DNA from: Aquibacillus salsiterrae
Lineage (GTDB): Bacteria; Bacillota; Bacilli; Bacillales; Amphibacillaceae
DNA: 64,000 bases
Direction: 5' to 3'
Assembly: GCF_028416595.1 (NCBI RefSeq)
Contig: NZ_JAMQKC010000002.1
Span: 1 to 64,000 of the forward strand
The notes beneath the pieces are model-generated. The model was given only the letters and a program-made list of their open reading frames with translations, ran no database searches and had not been told where the DNA came from. A program made the translations under genes and the position numbers. Below, in pieces: positions 9,791-18,812 of this stretch. Within the stretch, counting starts at the first letter, position 1. Each line of letters begins with the position of its first letter.

Positions 9791-11107
9791 ATGAAACGTT
9801 ATGCATTCTTATTATTATCGTTCATTCTTTTCGTTGGTTTGTTAGTCGGTTGTGGCTCTAAGGACTCAAACGACACTAGTTCAAGTGGTGGAGATTCAGA
9901 AGGTGGAAAATCGACAGAAAGTAATTCAGAAGGTTCAGATGATGAGGTAGTTACACTTAACTTTTTCCAATTCAAAGTAGAAATCGCTGACCAACTACAA
10001 GCGATGATTGATGAGTATGAAAAGGAAAATCCAAATGTAAAGATTAAGCTAGAATCTGTTGGTGGTGGTGCTGATTATGGTGCTGCATTGAAAGCGAAAT
10101 TCGCATCCGGTGAAGAGCCAGATATTTTTAACAACGGTGGCTTTAAAGAGTTAGAACTGTGGAAAGAACGTTTAGCAGACCTTTCTGATGAGCCTTGGGT
10201 CGAGAACGTGCTTCCAATCGGAAAAGTTCCGATGACGGATACAGATGGTAAGCTTTATGGTATGCCTGTAAACTTAGAGGGGTATGGGTTCGTTTATAAT
10301 AAAGATTTATTTGAGCAAGCTGGTATTACAGAACCACCAAAAACGTTATCAGAATTAAAAGCAGCAGCGCAAAAGCTGCAAGATAATGGAATTACTCCGT
10401 TTGCGGCAGGCTACGGTGAGTGGTGGGTAATTGGTCAACACCTGCTTAACATTCCGTTTGCCCAACAAGACGATCCAGTTGCATTTATTGAAGGATTATA
10501 TGATGGATCAGAAACAATCGTTGGTAATGAGAAATTTGAACAATTCCAAGAAGTGATTGATACGGAAATTGGTTTTGGAAATGAAAATCCAATTACGACT
10601 GATTACAATACACAAGTAACGTTATTTGCATCAGGTGAAACAGCGATGCTACAACAAGGTAACTGGACGGAAAATATGATTTATGAAATTAACCCGGATA
10701 TCAATATGGCATTTTTACCGATTCCGTTAAATGACGATGCGGATGCAGACCGTTTACCTGTTGGTGTGCCAAACAACTGGGTGCTTAACAAGAACTCTGA
10801 GAACTTAGATGAAGCAAAAGCATTCTTAAACTGGATGGTTTCGTCTGAAACAGGCAAGCGATATATCACGGAAGAATTTGCGTTTATTCCAGCATTCGAT
10901 AACATTGAACCAACTGGCTTAGGTGCATTAGGTCAATCAATCTTAGAATATTCTAAAGATGATAAGACAATTCCTTGGACATGGTTTAGATGGCCAGATG
11001 GGGCAAATAAAGAATTTGCTGCTAAAATCCAAGAGTATGCTGCTGGAAGAATTGAGTACAGCGAAGTGTTAGAACAATTCCAAGCAATTTGGGATGAGAT
11101 GAAGTAA
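9791..11107 (+). CDS. Sugar-binding lipoprotein of the CUT1 transporter
   Basis: A 438-residue family 1 extracellular solute-binding protein. The lipobox ends LLVGC, with the lipidated Cys at about residue 21, followed by a Ser/Gly/Glu-rich linker (about 22-50) and then the binding domain beginning VVTLNFFQFK. Family features include SGEEPDIFNNGG and WTENMIYEINPDINMAFLP. It follows two permease genes with a strong AAGGAGG site and ends at a terminator. It presents the sugar ligand to the permeases on the outer face of the membrane. Confidence 0.93.
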   Translation: MKRYAFLLLSFILFVGLLVGCGSKDSNDTSSSGGDSEGGKSTESNSEGSDDEVVTLNFFQFKVEIADQLQAMIDEYEKENPNVKIKLESVGGGADYGAALKAKFASGEEPDIFNNGGFKELELWKERLADLSDEPWVENVLPIGKVPMTDTDGKLYGMPVNLEGYGFVYNKDLFEQAGITEPPKTLSELKAAAQKLQDNGITPFAAGYGEWWVIGQHLLNIPFAQQDDPVAFIEGLYDGSETIVGNEKFEQFQEVIDTEIGFGNENPITTDYNTQVTLFASGETAMLQQGNWTENMIYEINPDINMAFLPIPLNDDADADRLPVGVPNNWVLNKNSENLDEAKAFLNWMVSSETGKRYITEEFAFIPAFDNIEPTGLGALGQSILEYSKDDKTIPWTWFRWPDGANKEFAAKIQEYAAGRIEYSEVLEQFQAIWDEMK

Positions 11108-11137
11108 GATGTTTTTTTCTAAGAGTTAGCTAGTGAG

Positions 11138-11168
11138 GAAAAGCATGTCCGATTGGGCATGCTTTTTC
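11138..11168 (+). terminator. Rho-independent terminator
   Basis: AAAAGCATGTCC pairs with GGGCATGCTTTT across a GATT loop; the T-rich right arm doubles as the tail. It ends the sugar transporter operon. Confidence 0.85.
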
Positions 11169-11177
11169 GCCTGTAAG

Positions 11178-11330
11178 GTAAGAAATTATAAAAAAATCCT
11201 AGCATGGATAACATTCAGGGATAGCCACGTCCAGCTTCCGCGCCTACCCCTCCCGAGTCGTAGTCAATCCTCTACATGGCACAGACCGCCATTCCCAGGC
11301 TTGTCTTACGCTTTTCGGGGTTGGACAAGT
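11178..11330 (+). repeat. Degenerate copy of the intergenic hairpin repeat
   Basis: The stretch matches, with many changes, the repeat family seen at 28661, 35139 and 47570: a lead-in TAAGAAA-TATAAAAAAATCC, then CCACGTCCAGCTTC, CGCGCCTA, GTAGTCAATCC, ATGGCACAGACCGCC, GGCTTGTCTTA and CGCTTTTC. The lead-in also occurs at 50813. An open frame of 97 codons across it is considered chance. Confidence 0.6.
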
Positions 11331-11370
11331 GCATTCTTGGGTTTTGTAGGGGATCTTAGATTCAGGATAC

Positions 11371-12247
11371 TTTTTAACGCCCGATCGAGCCGTGCCAGCA
11401 GTCAAACGGTAGTCAAAGAACGCTAATGACGCCCGATCGAGCCCTGTTAAGTATCAAACGGTAGTCAAAGAACGCTAATGACGCCCGATCGAGCCCTGTT
11501 AAGTGTCAAACGGTAGTCAAAGAACGCTAATGACGCCCGATCGAGCCCTGTTAAGTGTCAAACGGTAGTCAAAGAACGCTAATGACGCCCGATTGAGCCC
11601 TGTTAAGTGTCAAACGGTAGTCAAAGAACGCTAATGACGCCCGATCGAGCCGTGTTAAGTGTCAAACGGTAGTCAAAGAACGCTAATGACGCCCGATTGA
11701 GCCCTGTTAAGTGTCAAACGGAAGTCAAAGAACGCTAATGACGCCCGATCGAGCCCTGCCAGCAGTCAAACGGTAGTCAAAGAACGAAATTAACGCCCAA
11801 TCGAGCCGTGCCAGCAGTCAAACGGTAGTCAAAGAACGAAATTAACGCCCAATCGAGCCGTGCCAGCAGTCAAACGGTAGTCAAAGAACGAAATTAACGC
11901 CCGACCGAGCCCTGCCAGCAGTCAAACGGAAGTCAAAGAACGAAATTAACGCCCAATCGAGCCGTGCCAGCAGTCAAACGGTAGTCAAAGAACGAAATTA
12001 ACGCCCGACCGAGCCCTGCCAGCAGTCAAACGGTAGTCAAAGAACGAAATTAACGCCCGACCGAGCCCTGCCAGCAGTCAAACGGTAGTCAAAGAACGAA
12101 ATTAACGCCCAATCGAGCCGTGCCAGCGGTCAAACGGTAGTCAAAGAACGAAATTAACGCCCAATCGAGCCGTGCCAGCAGTCAAACGGTAGTCAAAGAA
12201 CGATAATAACGCCCGATCGAGCCGTGCCAGCAGTCAAACGGTAGTCA
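11371..12247 (+). repeat. Tandem array of about 17 copies of a 52-bp unit
   Basis: Seventeen copies with an exact 52-bp step fill the gap between the sugar transporter and the two-component system. Each unit carries CGCCCGATCGAGCC (or a variant), then GTCAAACGGTAGTC and AAAGAACG. Two sub-families occupy blocks: copies 2-7 have TGTTAAGTGTC and GCTAATGA, while copies 8-17 have TGCCAGCAGTC and GAAATTAA. The core CCCGATCGAG is nearly palindromic. The step is not a multiple of three and stops occur in all frames, so the array is non-coding. There are no unique spacers, so it is not CRISPR. The function is unknown. Confidence 0.95.
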
Positions 12248-12269
12248 ATTGTGCTCCACTTCGTAGCTT

Positions 12270-12310
12270 GCCTAGTCTTCCAAGGCGCGACTTGCGCTTT
12301 TGTTATTGTT
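12270..12310 (+). repeat. 3' end fragment of the intergenic hairpin repeat
   Basis: CCTAGTCTTCCAAGGCGC and TTGCGCTTTTGTTATT match the right end of the hairpin repeat family. With the degenerate copy at 11178 it brackets the 52-bp array, as if the array had grown inside or beside a repeat copy. The remaining stretch to 12437 holds only the promoter region of the kinase gene. Confidence 0.5.
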
Positions 12311-12437
12311 GCCTAGCGATTGATAAAACCTCGCTTGCTGTGGAATAAGGCTCACATTCTAGTAACTTGAACCTCTATTCCTGCACGTTTACCATTCATG
12401 TTAAACTATATAGTACTACAAACTTCGGAGGTGCCAT

Positions 12438-14234
12438 ATGTTTAAAACGAGTATTCGAAATCGACTAATTGCCATTTTACTTATTATTACAACAATTCCT
12501 TTTGGTACCTCTATTATCATCACTTATTTTTATACAAAGGATTCCATTAAAAATCAGTATATAGAAGAAAACGTCAACCTTCTCTATCAAGGAAGGGTAA
12601 ATATAGAAAGCTACATTAATGATTTTAAAGATTTGACAGTCTCTTTTTATAATAATACGGACTTTATGAGATACATGAGGTCCAAAGGTGAAACAGCTGA
12701 TTATGTTATGCTTAGTACACTAAAAGACGTGATGACTTCGATTTTATATGCGGATAGCAGCATTAACCGGGTAGTGATTTCATTCCCGGAAAATGAAATG
12801 GGGTTACAAAAGTACATCTCTGTTTCTAAACAGTCAACCTTGTCCTTTACTACAGTGAGTAATAATCCAAACAAGAAATATTTCCAAAAAGCTGAAGCCA
12901 ATGAGTATTACATGTATATGGAACCGGCTGATCAGGGTCGAGATGTGATTACATTACACCGCGTGTTAATGGACGCCCCTTCTGTTGACGTATTAGGCTT
13001 TATTTCGATTGATATTTATCCTGAAAAAATAGCAGAGATAAGTAATAATTTGTACGATAAACGCGCCGAGGACTTTTACATTTTATCAGAGGAAGGCGAC
13101 GTAATTTTTAGTTCTCAAGCTAATTCCGCAGCAAATGCGGATTTTGACTGGTTTGATAGTATTGTAACGAGCGGTAACGAACGGGGGATGCAAGAATGGA
13201 GCGACCCCACGTTTACCGGTATGATTGTCTATGATAAGCTCCCGGAGTCTTCTGGTGGGTGGTTGCTCGTGAAAAAAATTCCGTACACGACCTTGTTTAA
13301 AGATGCAATTAGTGTTGCGAAGCTTAATATTGTTTTCGGTGTAATTGGGCTAACGTTAGTTATTCTAGCCACGTTATTTGTTTCGTTTAAAATTACCTCC
13401 CCCATTCGCATCCTGCTAACCAACATTAAGCAAGTGGAACGTGGCAATATGGAAGTACAGTTTGAGTCATTGGGTCAAGATGAAATTGGTATTTTGGGTG
13501 AGCGGTTCCGAAAGATGATGAAGCGAATCAATGAGCTAATCAATCTTGAATACAAGTTGAAGTTAGAAAATAAGACGAATCAGTTGAAGGTGCTGCAATC
13601 GCAGTTGAACCCGCATTTTCTAAACAATGCCTTGCAATCGATTGGTACGCTTGCATTAAAGAACAATGTTCCGCAAATATACACGCTCGTTAATCACCTT
13701 TCAAAAATTATGCGGTATGGCATGAACATTGAGGAGGATATGGTTCCGTTAAAAAAGGAAAAAGATTATATCCAGGCCTATGTGTTATTGCAAAAAGAAC
13801 GGTTCGGTGATGATTTATCTTTTTCGATAGATTTTGAACCGGAGATGCTCGATAAATTGATCCCGAAAATGCTTCTGCAGCCTATTGTGGAAAATTATTT
13901 CAAGCACGGCTTTGACATTCGTGATGGGCAAGGGGAAATAGATGTAAAAGGGTCGATGGAAACAGATCATCTAGTTATTACTGTTCGTGACACTGGCACA
14001 GGTGTTTCCGAACAGAGATTAAAGGAAATCACACATTACATTTATCAAGCGGAGTCACAAGGTGGTAAGGAAGCAAGTTTAGGTTTGAAAAATATCCATG
14101 ACAGGCTTCATTTGTATTACGGCGAAAAGGCATCAATGACTTTTGCTAATCACCGGGAAGGTGGCTTTGTCGTAACATTAATACTTCCATTCGAACAGGT
14201 AGGTGAGATAAATGAAAGCAATCATCGTGGATGA
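12438..14234 (+). CDS. Sensor histidine kinase, YesM family
   Basis: A 598-residue membrane kinase. Transmembrane helices at about 11-31 and 290-312 bracket an extracytoplasmic sensor domain of about 260 residues of the dCache type. A HAMP domain follows (about 313-365), then the His_kinase module with the phosphorylated His at 393 in QLNPHFLNNAL, and an HATPase_c domain with ENYFKHG and GTGVSEQRL. This is the architecture of YesM-type kinases, which pair with AraC-type response regulators and usually control carbohydrate transport genes. Its stop lies 23 bases inside the next gene. A cognate role for the CUT1 transporter at 7943 is likely from position only. CTTCGGAGGTG supplies the ribosome-binding site. 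Confidence 0.93.
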   Translation: MFKTSIRNRLIAILLIITTIPFGTSIIITYFYTKDSIKNQYIEENVNLLYQGRVNIESYINDFKDLTVSFYNNTDFMRYMRSKGETADYVMLSTLKDVMTSILYADSSINRVVISFPENEMGLQKYISVSKQSTLSFTTVSNNPNKKYFQKAEANEYYMYMEPADQGRDVITLHRVLMDAPSVDVLGFISIDIYPEKIAEISNNLYDKRAEDFYILSEEGDVIFSSQANSAANADFDWFDSIVTSGNERGMQEWSDPTFTGMIVYDKLPESSGGWLLVKKIPYTTLFKDAISVAKLNIVFGVIGLTLVILATLFVSFKITSPIRILLTNIKQVERGNMEVQFESLGQDEIGILGERFRKMMKRINELINLEYKLKLENKTNQLKVLQSQLNPHFLNNALQSIGTLALKNNVPQIYTLVNHLSKIMRYGMNIEEDMVPLKKEKDYIQAYVLLQKERFGDDLSFSIDFEPEMLDKLIPKMLLQPIVENYFKHGFDIRDGQGEIDVKGSMETDHLVITVRDTGTGVSEQRLKEITHYIYQAESQGGKEASLGLKNIHDRLHLYYGEKASMTFANHREGGFVVTLILPFEQVGEINESNHRG

Positions 14235-15780
14235 TGAGAAGCATGTGAGAGAAGGAATTTTACTTTTAGCGGATTGGAAAAAGCATGGGATTACAGAGGT
14301 ACTTGAAGCGGTAGATGGGGAAGAGGCGATTGCTTTAATTGAAGCGCACCGTCCTGAGATCATTTTTACGGATATGAGTATGCCTAACAGAGATGGGATC
14401 TCGCTACTTCGGTGGCTGCATTCGGCAAAACTGGATAGTAAAGCAATCGTCATCAGTGGCTATGATGATTTTGACTATATGAGAAATTCAATTTTGTATG
14501 GAAGCTTCGACTATATTTTGAAGCCGATTGATCCGGATACTTTAAATGAAACGTTAGAAAGGGCTGTGGATAAGTGGAAGGAGCAAGTTGAGCATCAACA
14601 ATCAATTTTGGAAAAGGACCAGGTCATTATTGATGTCAAAGAGTATTACTGGGATCAGTTATTTTCGGGATTAATCGATGAAAAGGCAAATGTGGCTTCA
14701 GTTCTGAAAAAGATAAAAAAAGCTTTTGGGATTGACATTGCCAGTGCGAGGGTGATGGTTTCGGTTCTTCCTGTCCATCCGTTGTTAGTCAACCGCTTCA
14801 ACGCTGACAGGGACCTTCTTTCATTTGCATTGTTGAATGTAGTTAATGAAGTGCTTGAACAGGCAGGAAACGGTGTTGCTTTTCGAAACATTAATAAGGA
14901 TGATGAGCTTAATATTCTTTTATGGAATGCAGTCCAGCCTGAGTTTGTGTTGGAGAAGATTCACCAGACGATTTATCAGTATTTGGAAGTGAGGTGCACG
15001 ATTTTTAGTGGCGATGTGAAGGGTCATTTTGTTGAGTCGTATGCAAATGCAAAGCGGGCACAGCAGACGTATAACTTATTAACAGAACCTGCGCCAAAGC
15101 TGTACCGGGCTAAAGAAGTTGTAAATAAGCCGTTATTGCACTTGCTTGACCATGGGCAGGAAATAAAGTGGGCGTTACAAAGTGGCCGTGAAGAGCAAAT
15201 CGATGCGGTATTAGACAAATTGTTTGAACAGCTAAAGGAAAACAACCATTTGTCATACGAGCAGCTTAGGTTATGGGAAAGTCAGTTTGGATTGCTCCTT
15301 GGGAATTGGCTTGAGGAATTTGGGATTAAAGAACAGCTCGAGGAGGAATGGATGCGGGATTATTGGAATGCGGATGGAACGTTTTCCTTTCTGAAATTCA
15401 AGCTGCAAGCGAAGCAGGATTGTTATCGGCTGATTGATGCACTAAAATCAATTAACTACCAAAAAGAGAAGGATAGTATTCAACAAATTGCAAGCTATCT
15501 AAAAGATAATTACCAGCAGGATATTACGCTACAGGACATTGCAGACAAATTTTTTCTTAGTAGGGAATATATTTCTCGGAAGTTTAAGCAAGTGTATAAA
15601 GTTACCATTACCGACTATTTAACAAAAATAAGAATGGAGAAGGCGTGTGAGCTGCTGAAAAATCCTAATCTTAAAATATACTACATCGCATTTGAAGTCG
15701 GCTATAAAAATGAAAAGTACTTTAGCAAAGTATTTAAAAAACAATACGGACTAACACCAAACGAATACCGGATGGGATAG
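14212..15780 (+). CDS. AraC-type response regulator, YesN family
   Basis: A 522-residue regulator. The receiver domain (1-120) has the acidic pair D7-D8, the phosphoacceptor D54 in IIFTDMSMP and the conserved Lys in ILKPIDP. The middle section of about 280 residues is the less conserved YesN linker. The C-terminal AraC/XylS domain (about 420-522) has two helix-turn-helix units, with DIADKFFLSREYISRKFK and IAFEVGYKNEKYFSKVFKK. It overlaps the kinase gene by 23 bases and ends in a strong terminator. It probably activates the neighbouring sugar transporter or xylan genes; no direct-repeat operator was identified. Confidence 0.94.
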   Translation: MKAIIVDDEKHVREGILLLADWKKHGITEVLEAVDGEEAIALIEAHRPEIIFTDMSMPNRDGISLLRWLHSAKLDSKAIVISGYDDFDYMRNSILYGSFDYILKPIDPDTLNETLERAVDKWKEQVEHQQSILEKDQVIIDVKEYYWDQLFSGLIDEKANVASVLKKIKKAFGIDIASARVMVSVLPVHPLLVNRFNADRDLLSFALLNVVNEVLEQAGNGVAFRNINKDDELNILLWNAVQPEFVLEKIHQTIYQYLEVRCTIFSGDVKGHFVESYANAKRAQQTYNLLTEPAPKLYRAKEVVNKPLLHLLDHGQEIKWALQSGREEQIDAVLDKLFEQLKENNHLSYEQLRLWESQFGLLLGNWLEEFGIKEQLEEEWMRDYWNADGTFSFLKFKLQAKQDCYRLIDALKSINYQKEKDSIQQIASYLKDNYQQDITLQDIADKFFLSREYISRKFKQVYKVTITDYLTKIRMEKACELLKNPNLKIYYIAFEVGYKNEKYFSKVFKKQYGLTPNEYRMG

Positions 15781-15792
15781 TGTGAGCGAGGG

Positions 15793-15846
15793 ACGGTTCT
15801 TTTGCTTCTGAAAGGAAGTGAAAGAACCGTTCATATATTTTTTGTG
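15793..15846 (+). terminator. Terminator hairpin with GAAA loop
   Basis: A 17-bp stem with a few G-U pairs (793-809 with 814-830) is closed by a GAAA tetraloop and followed by a T run. Closely related hairpins occur at 25297 and, in part, at 42390. Confidence 0.85.
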
Positions 15847-15959
15847 AGATATCCCAAATTGGTTGCGGATAAGTTTGGGAGTTCTACTATATTTTTAAGA
15901 TTATTGATAATTTATTATGAAATTATTAGTTCAAATTTTCTGATTAAGGGGGAAAATGT

Positions 15960-17582
15960 ATGAATATGAAAAAATTAGTCGTTTTTTTAGCTTTTTTATT
16001 TGTAAGTTTTGTCATGGTTGCATGTTCATCACCAGAGGGGACAGGCTCAGACAACAAGGAAGCAGATAACGGTAAACAAACCAACGATAGTAACGATGCG
16101 AATGAAAACAACGGAGAAGATCAACCTAGTGGAGAGCCGGTCGTAGGTGGTGAACTTTCTATCGCCGATTTAAATGACGCACAAGGGTTAGACCCACACA
16201 AGGAAACAGGCGCACAGTCGATGCGATACATAGAAAATATGTATAACACGCTGTTTAAGTACAAAACAGGTACTTACGGTGAAATCGAAGGGGAACTAGT
16301 CGAGGATTATGAAATATCTGAAGATGGTTTAACATACACTTTCACATTAGTCGATGGTGTTACATTCCACAATGGCGATCCATTAACGTCTGAGGATGTA
16401 AAATACTCAATCGAGCGGATTGTTGAGATGGTTTCTCGTGCGCCACAGTTTGAGCAAGTTGACAAAATTGAGACACCAGATGAGACAACAGTCGTTGTAA
16501 CATTAAAAGAACCTGTCGCACCATTCTTAACATTTTTAGCCAATCCGATGAATGCGATTGTTAACAAAAACATCGTCGAAGAAAATGATGGTAGCTTAGA
16601 CCGTGTTGATGCAGGTAGTGGACCATTCCAATTAGTAGAATGGAAGAAAGATGAGCAAATGGTTTTGGAGAAATATGATGATTATTTCAAAGAAGGTTTG
16701 CCTTATCTAGATAGGATAGTTTGGAAAGCTATTCCAGATGAGACAGCTCGTACAACAGCAATTAGAAATGATGAGTTAGATATTATTTTGCAATTGTCAC
16801 CAAAAGACATTCAATTACTTGAAGGAAAAGATGGCATTAATGTTGAGTCTGTAACTGGAAGCTATTGGGAATATATTGGACTTAACGTAAACAGTGGTCC
16901 ATTAAAGGAAAAAGCAGTTCGTCAAGCTATTGCGTGGGCAGTAAACCGTGATGAATTAAATGATGCTGTTAAGTTTGGCCAAGCTACACCATTAACAGGC
17001 GGACCAATTCCTCCGGGACACTGGGCATATGGAGAACTTGATACGTATCCAATGCAAGATGTAGATAAAGCAAAAGAATTACTAGCTGAAGCTGGATATC
17101 CAGATGGTTTTGACATAACGGTAAAGGTTGGACAAAACCAAGCACAAGTTGATGCAGCTCAAGTAATTAAACAGCAGTTAAAAGAAGTCGGTATCAACGT
17201 AAAAGTAAACCAATTAGAGGATAGTATTTTCTTCGAAGACCTAGGCAATAAAGAATTTGACATGGCTATCGTTGGTTGGGTTGGTTTTGTTGACCCAGAC
17301 GAATTCCTGTACAACATTTTCCATACAGGGGCTATTTACAACCAACAAGGATATTCAAATGAAGAGGTCGATGCTTTACTAGAAAAAGGACGTAAAACAA
17401 TCGGTGAAGAGGAACGAAAAGAGATTTACACAGAAGCACAACGACTTATCGTTGAAGATGCACCAATGGTATTTTTATATGCAAACCAACAAGCTTCTGC
17501 CCTACGCGATGATGTCAAAGGGTTTGATGTTAATCCAACAGTAACGACGATTTCTTTAGAAGAAACTTGGATTGAACAATAA
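15960..17582 (+). CDS. Oligopeptide/dipeptide-type substrate-binding lipoprotein (SBP family 5)
   Basis: A 540-residue lipoprotein; the lipobox ends MVAC, with Cys at about 21, followed by an Asn/Asp/Glu-rich linker to about 60. The body is a family 5 binding protein with LTYTFTLVDGVTFHNGDPLT and AVRQAIAWAVNRDEL. It delivers substrate to the permeases encoded next. The family takes peptides, nickel, opines, glutathione and some sugars, so the substrate cannot be read from sequence. The coupled DUF1028 and amidohydrolase genes suggest an amide- or imide-bearing compound. An attenuating hairpin lies between it and the first permease gene, as is common for overproduced binding proteins. Confidence 0.92.
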   Translation: MNMKKLVVFLAFLFVSFVMVACSSPEGTGSDNKEADNGKQTNDSNDANENNGEDQPSGEPVVGGELSIADLNDAQGLDPHKETGAQSMRYIENMYNTLFKYKTGTYGEIEGELVEDYEISEDGLTYTFTLVDGVTFHNGDPLTSEDVKYSIERIVEMVSRAPQFEQVDKIETPDETTVVVTLKEPVAPFLTFLANPMNAIVNKNIVEENDGSLDRVDAGSGPFQLVEWKKDEQMVLEKYDDYFKEGLPYLDRIVWKAIPDETARTTAIRNDELDIILQLSPKDIQLLEGKDGINVESVTGSYWEYIGLNVNSGPLKEKAVRQAIAWAVNRDELNDAVKFGQATPLTGGPIPPGHWAYGELDTYPMQDVDKAKELLAEAGYPDGFDITVKVGQNQAQVDAAQVIKQQLKEVGINVKVNQLEDSIFFEDLGNKEFDMAIVGWVGFVDPDEFLYNIFHTGAIYNQQGYSNEEVDALLEKGRKTIGEEERKEIYTEAQRLIVEDAPMVFLYANQQASALRDDVKGFDVNPTVTTISLEETWIEQ

Positions 17583-17590
17583 TTAGTTAT

Positions 17591-17624
17591 GATAGGGGGT
17601 GGAAATCATCCCCTTATCCTTTTT
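17591..17624 (+). terminator. Hairpin terminator or attenuator after the binding protein
   Basis: GATAGGGGG pairs with CCCCTTATC, followed by five T. Because the permease genes of the same transporter follow, partial read-through is likely. Confidence 0.75.
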
Positions 17625-17636
17625 ACTATAAATCTA

Positions 17637-17826
17637 TTGTCTAGCTGCGGCGCCTACGCTTTTCTATTATGTCTAGCTGCGGCGCCTACGCTTTTCTATT
17701 ATGTCTAGCTGCGGCGCCTAGCCCCTCGAGGTCTTAAGTGAAATATCTTTGTGGCAAAGAGCACCACATAGATATTCCACTTAAGCTTGTCGGGTCTACC
17801 AAGGCGCCTACGCTTTTCTATTAAAC
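17637..17826 (+). repeat. Intergenic hairpin repeat, one full and two truncated copies
   Basis: Two short units, each GTCTAGCTGCGGCGCCTACG plus CTTTTCTATTAT, precede a full copy with GCGCCTAGCCCCTCGAGG, a long inverted repeat (CTTAAGTG and CACTTAAG at its ends, GTGG and CCAC near its loop) and the right end CTACCAAGGCGCCTACGC. The full copy overlaps an upstream in-frame ATG of the permease frame, which is therefore not the true start. Confidence 0.85.
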
Positions 17827-17840
17827 TGGAGGTGAATAGG

Positions 17841-18785
17841 GTGGGTCGATATATTTTAAAGAGACTATTAATTGCAATACCGGTGCTGATTGGAATTTCG
17901 TTTATTTCTTTTTTTCTCGTAAGACTTGTACCAGGGGATACTGTTACTGCTTTGCTTGGATCGAATTATAATGAAGAACAGGCCCTGATATTACGTGAAA
18001 AATTAGGACTCGATCAGCCACTAATCGTTCAATATGGATTATGGATGGCCAATGTGTTACAAGGTGATTTAGGTTATTCTTCCTTCACTAATCAACCCGT
18101 AGCAACTGCACTAATGGAACGCCTTCCCATTACCATTGAACTGACTGTCATTAGTGTTGTTTTTGCACTCATTATTGCTATTCCACTTGGCACGTATGCA
18201 GCGGTAAAGCGTAATTCACCTATGGATTACGGTGCAAGTTTTTTTGGTATGTTTGGAATTTCGGTCCCTAACTTTTGGCTTGGGACAATTATGATTCTCG
18301 TATTCTCACTGCACTGGGGAATTCTACCATCTGGTGGATTTGTTGGACTTGCCGAGGATTTAGGTGGCAATATCCGGTCGATGGCGATGCCAGGGATTGC
18401 GCTTGGAACAGCGGTTGGAGCGGTTGTGATGCGAATGACGCGCTCATCGATGCTTGAAGTTGTTGGGGAAGAATATATGAAAATGGCAAAAGCCAAGGGT
18501 GTCTCGCAATCTCGGTGGATCTGGAAGCACGGATTAAAAAATGCGTTAATTCCAGTAATTACGGTTGTCGGGATTCAAACAGGTTATTTACTCGGTGGGT
18601 CAGTAGTTATTGAACAAATCTTCTCCTTACCAGGAGTTGGAAGACTAGCATTACAAGCGATTGCTAACCGAGACTATAGTTTACTGCAAGGTGCAATTCT
18701 ATTAATTGCAACGACATTCGTTATCATCAATTTAATAGTAGATATTTTATATGCATATTTAAATCCGAAAATAAGGTATGACTAG
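17841..18785 (+). CDS. Dpp/Opp-type ABC transporter permease 1 (DppB-like), GTG start
   Basis: A 314-residue permease with six predicted helices; it opens with the classic MGRYILKRLLIAIPVLIG. The GTG start at 17841 is chosen because AACTGGAGGTG lies just before it, while the longer frame from 17787 begins inside a repeat. Family features include RLVPGD, the GLDQP stretch and the EAA loop EYMKMAKAKGVSQSRW. It forms the channel with the following gene product. Confidence 0.93.
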   Translation: MGRYILKRLLIAIPVLIGISFISFFLVRLVPGDTVTALLGSNYNEEQALILREKLGLDQPLIVQYGLWMANVLQGDLGYSSFTNQPVATALMERLPITIELTVISVVFALIIAIPLGTYAAVKRNSPMDYGASFFGMFGISVPNFWLGTIMILVFSLHWGILPSGGFVGLAEDLGGNIRSMAMPGIALGTAVGAVVMRMTRSSMLEVVGEEYMKMAKAKGVSQSRWIWKHGLKNALIPVITVVGIQTGYLLGGSVVIEQIFSLPGVGRLALQAIANRDYSLLQGAILLIATTFVIINLIVDILYAYLNPKIRYD

Positions 18786-18812
18786 AATGCCAATAGATTT
18801 GGAGGTGACAAC

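Noticed and set aside
11133-11426. 97-codon open frame after the sugar-binding protein
   Set aside because: It begins in a terminator, crosses a degenerate repeat and ends in the 52-bp array. The composition is not protein-like.
11371-12247. CRISPR array
   Set aside because: Units are contiguous and nearly identical over the whole 52 bp, with no unique spacers and no cas genes nearby.
17787-17840. Longer N-terminus for the DppB-like permease
   Set aside because: The extra 18 codons lie in a hairpin repeat, and a GTG with a good ribosome-binding site starts the normal family N-terminus.
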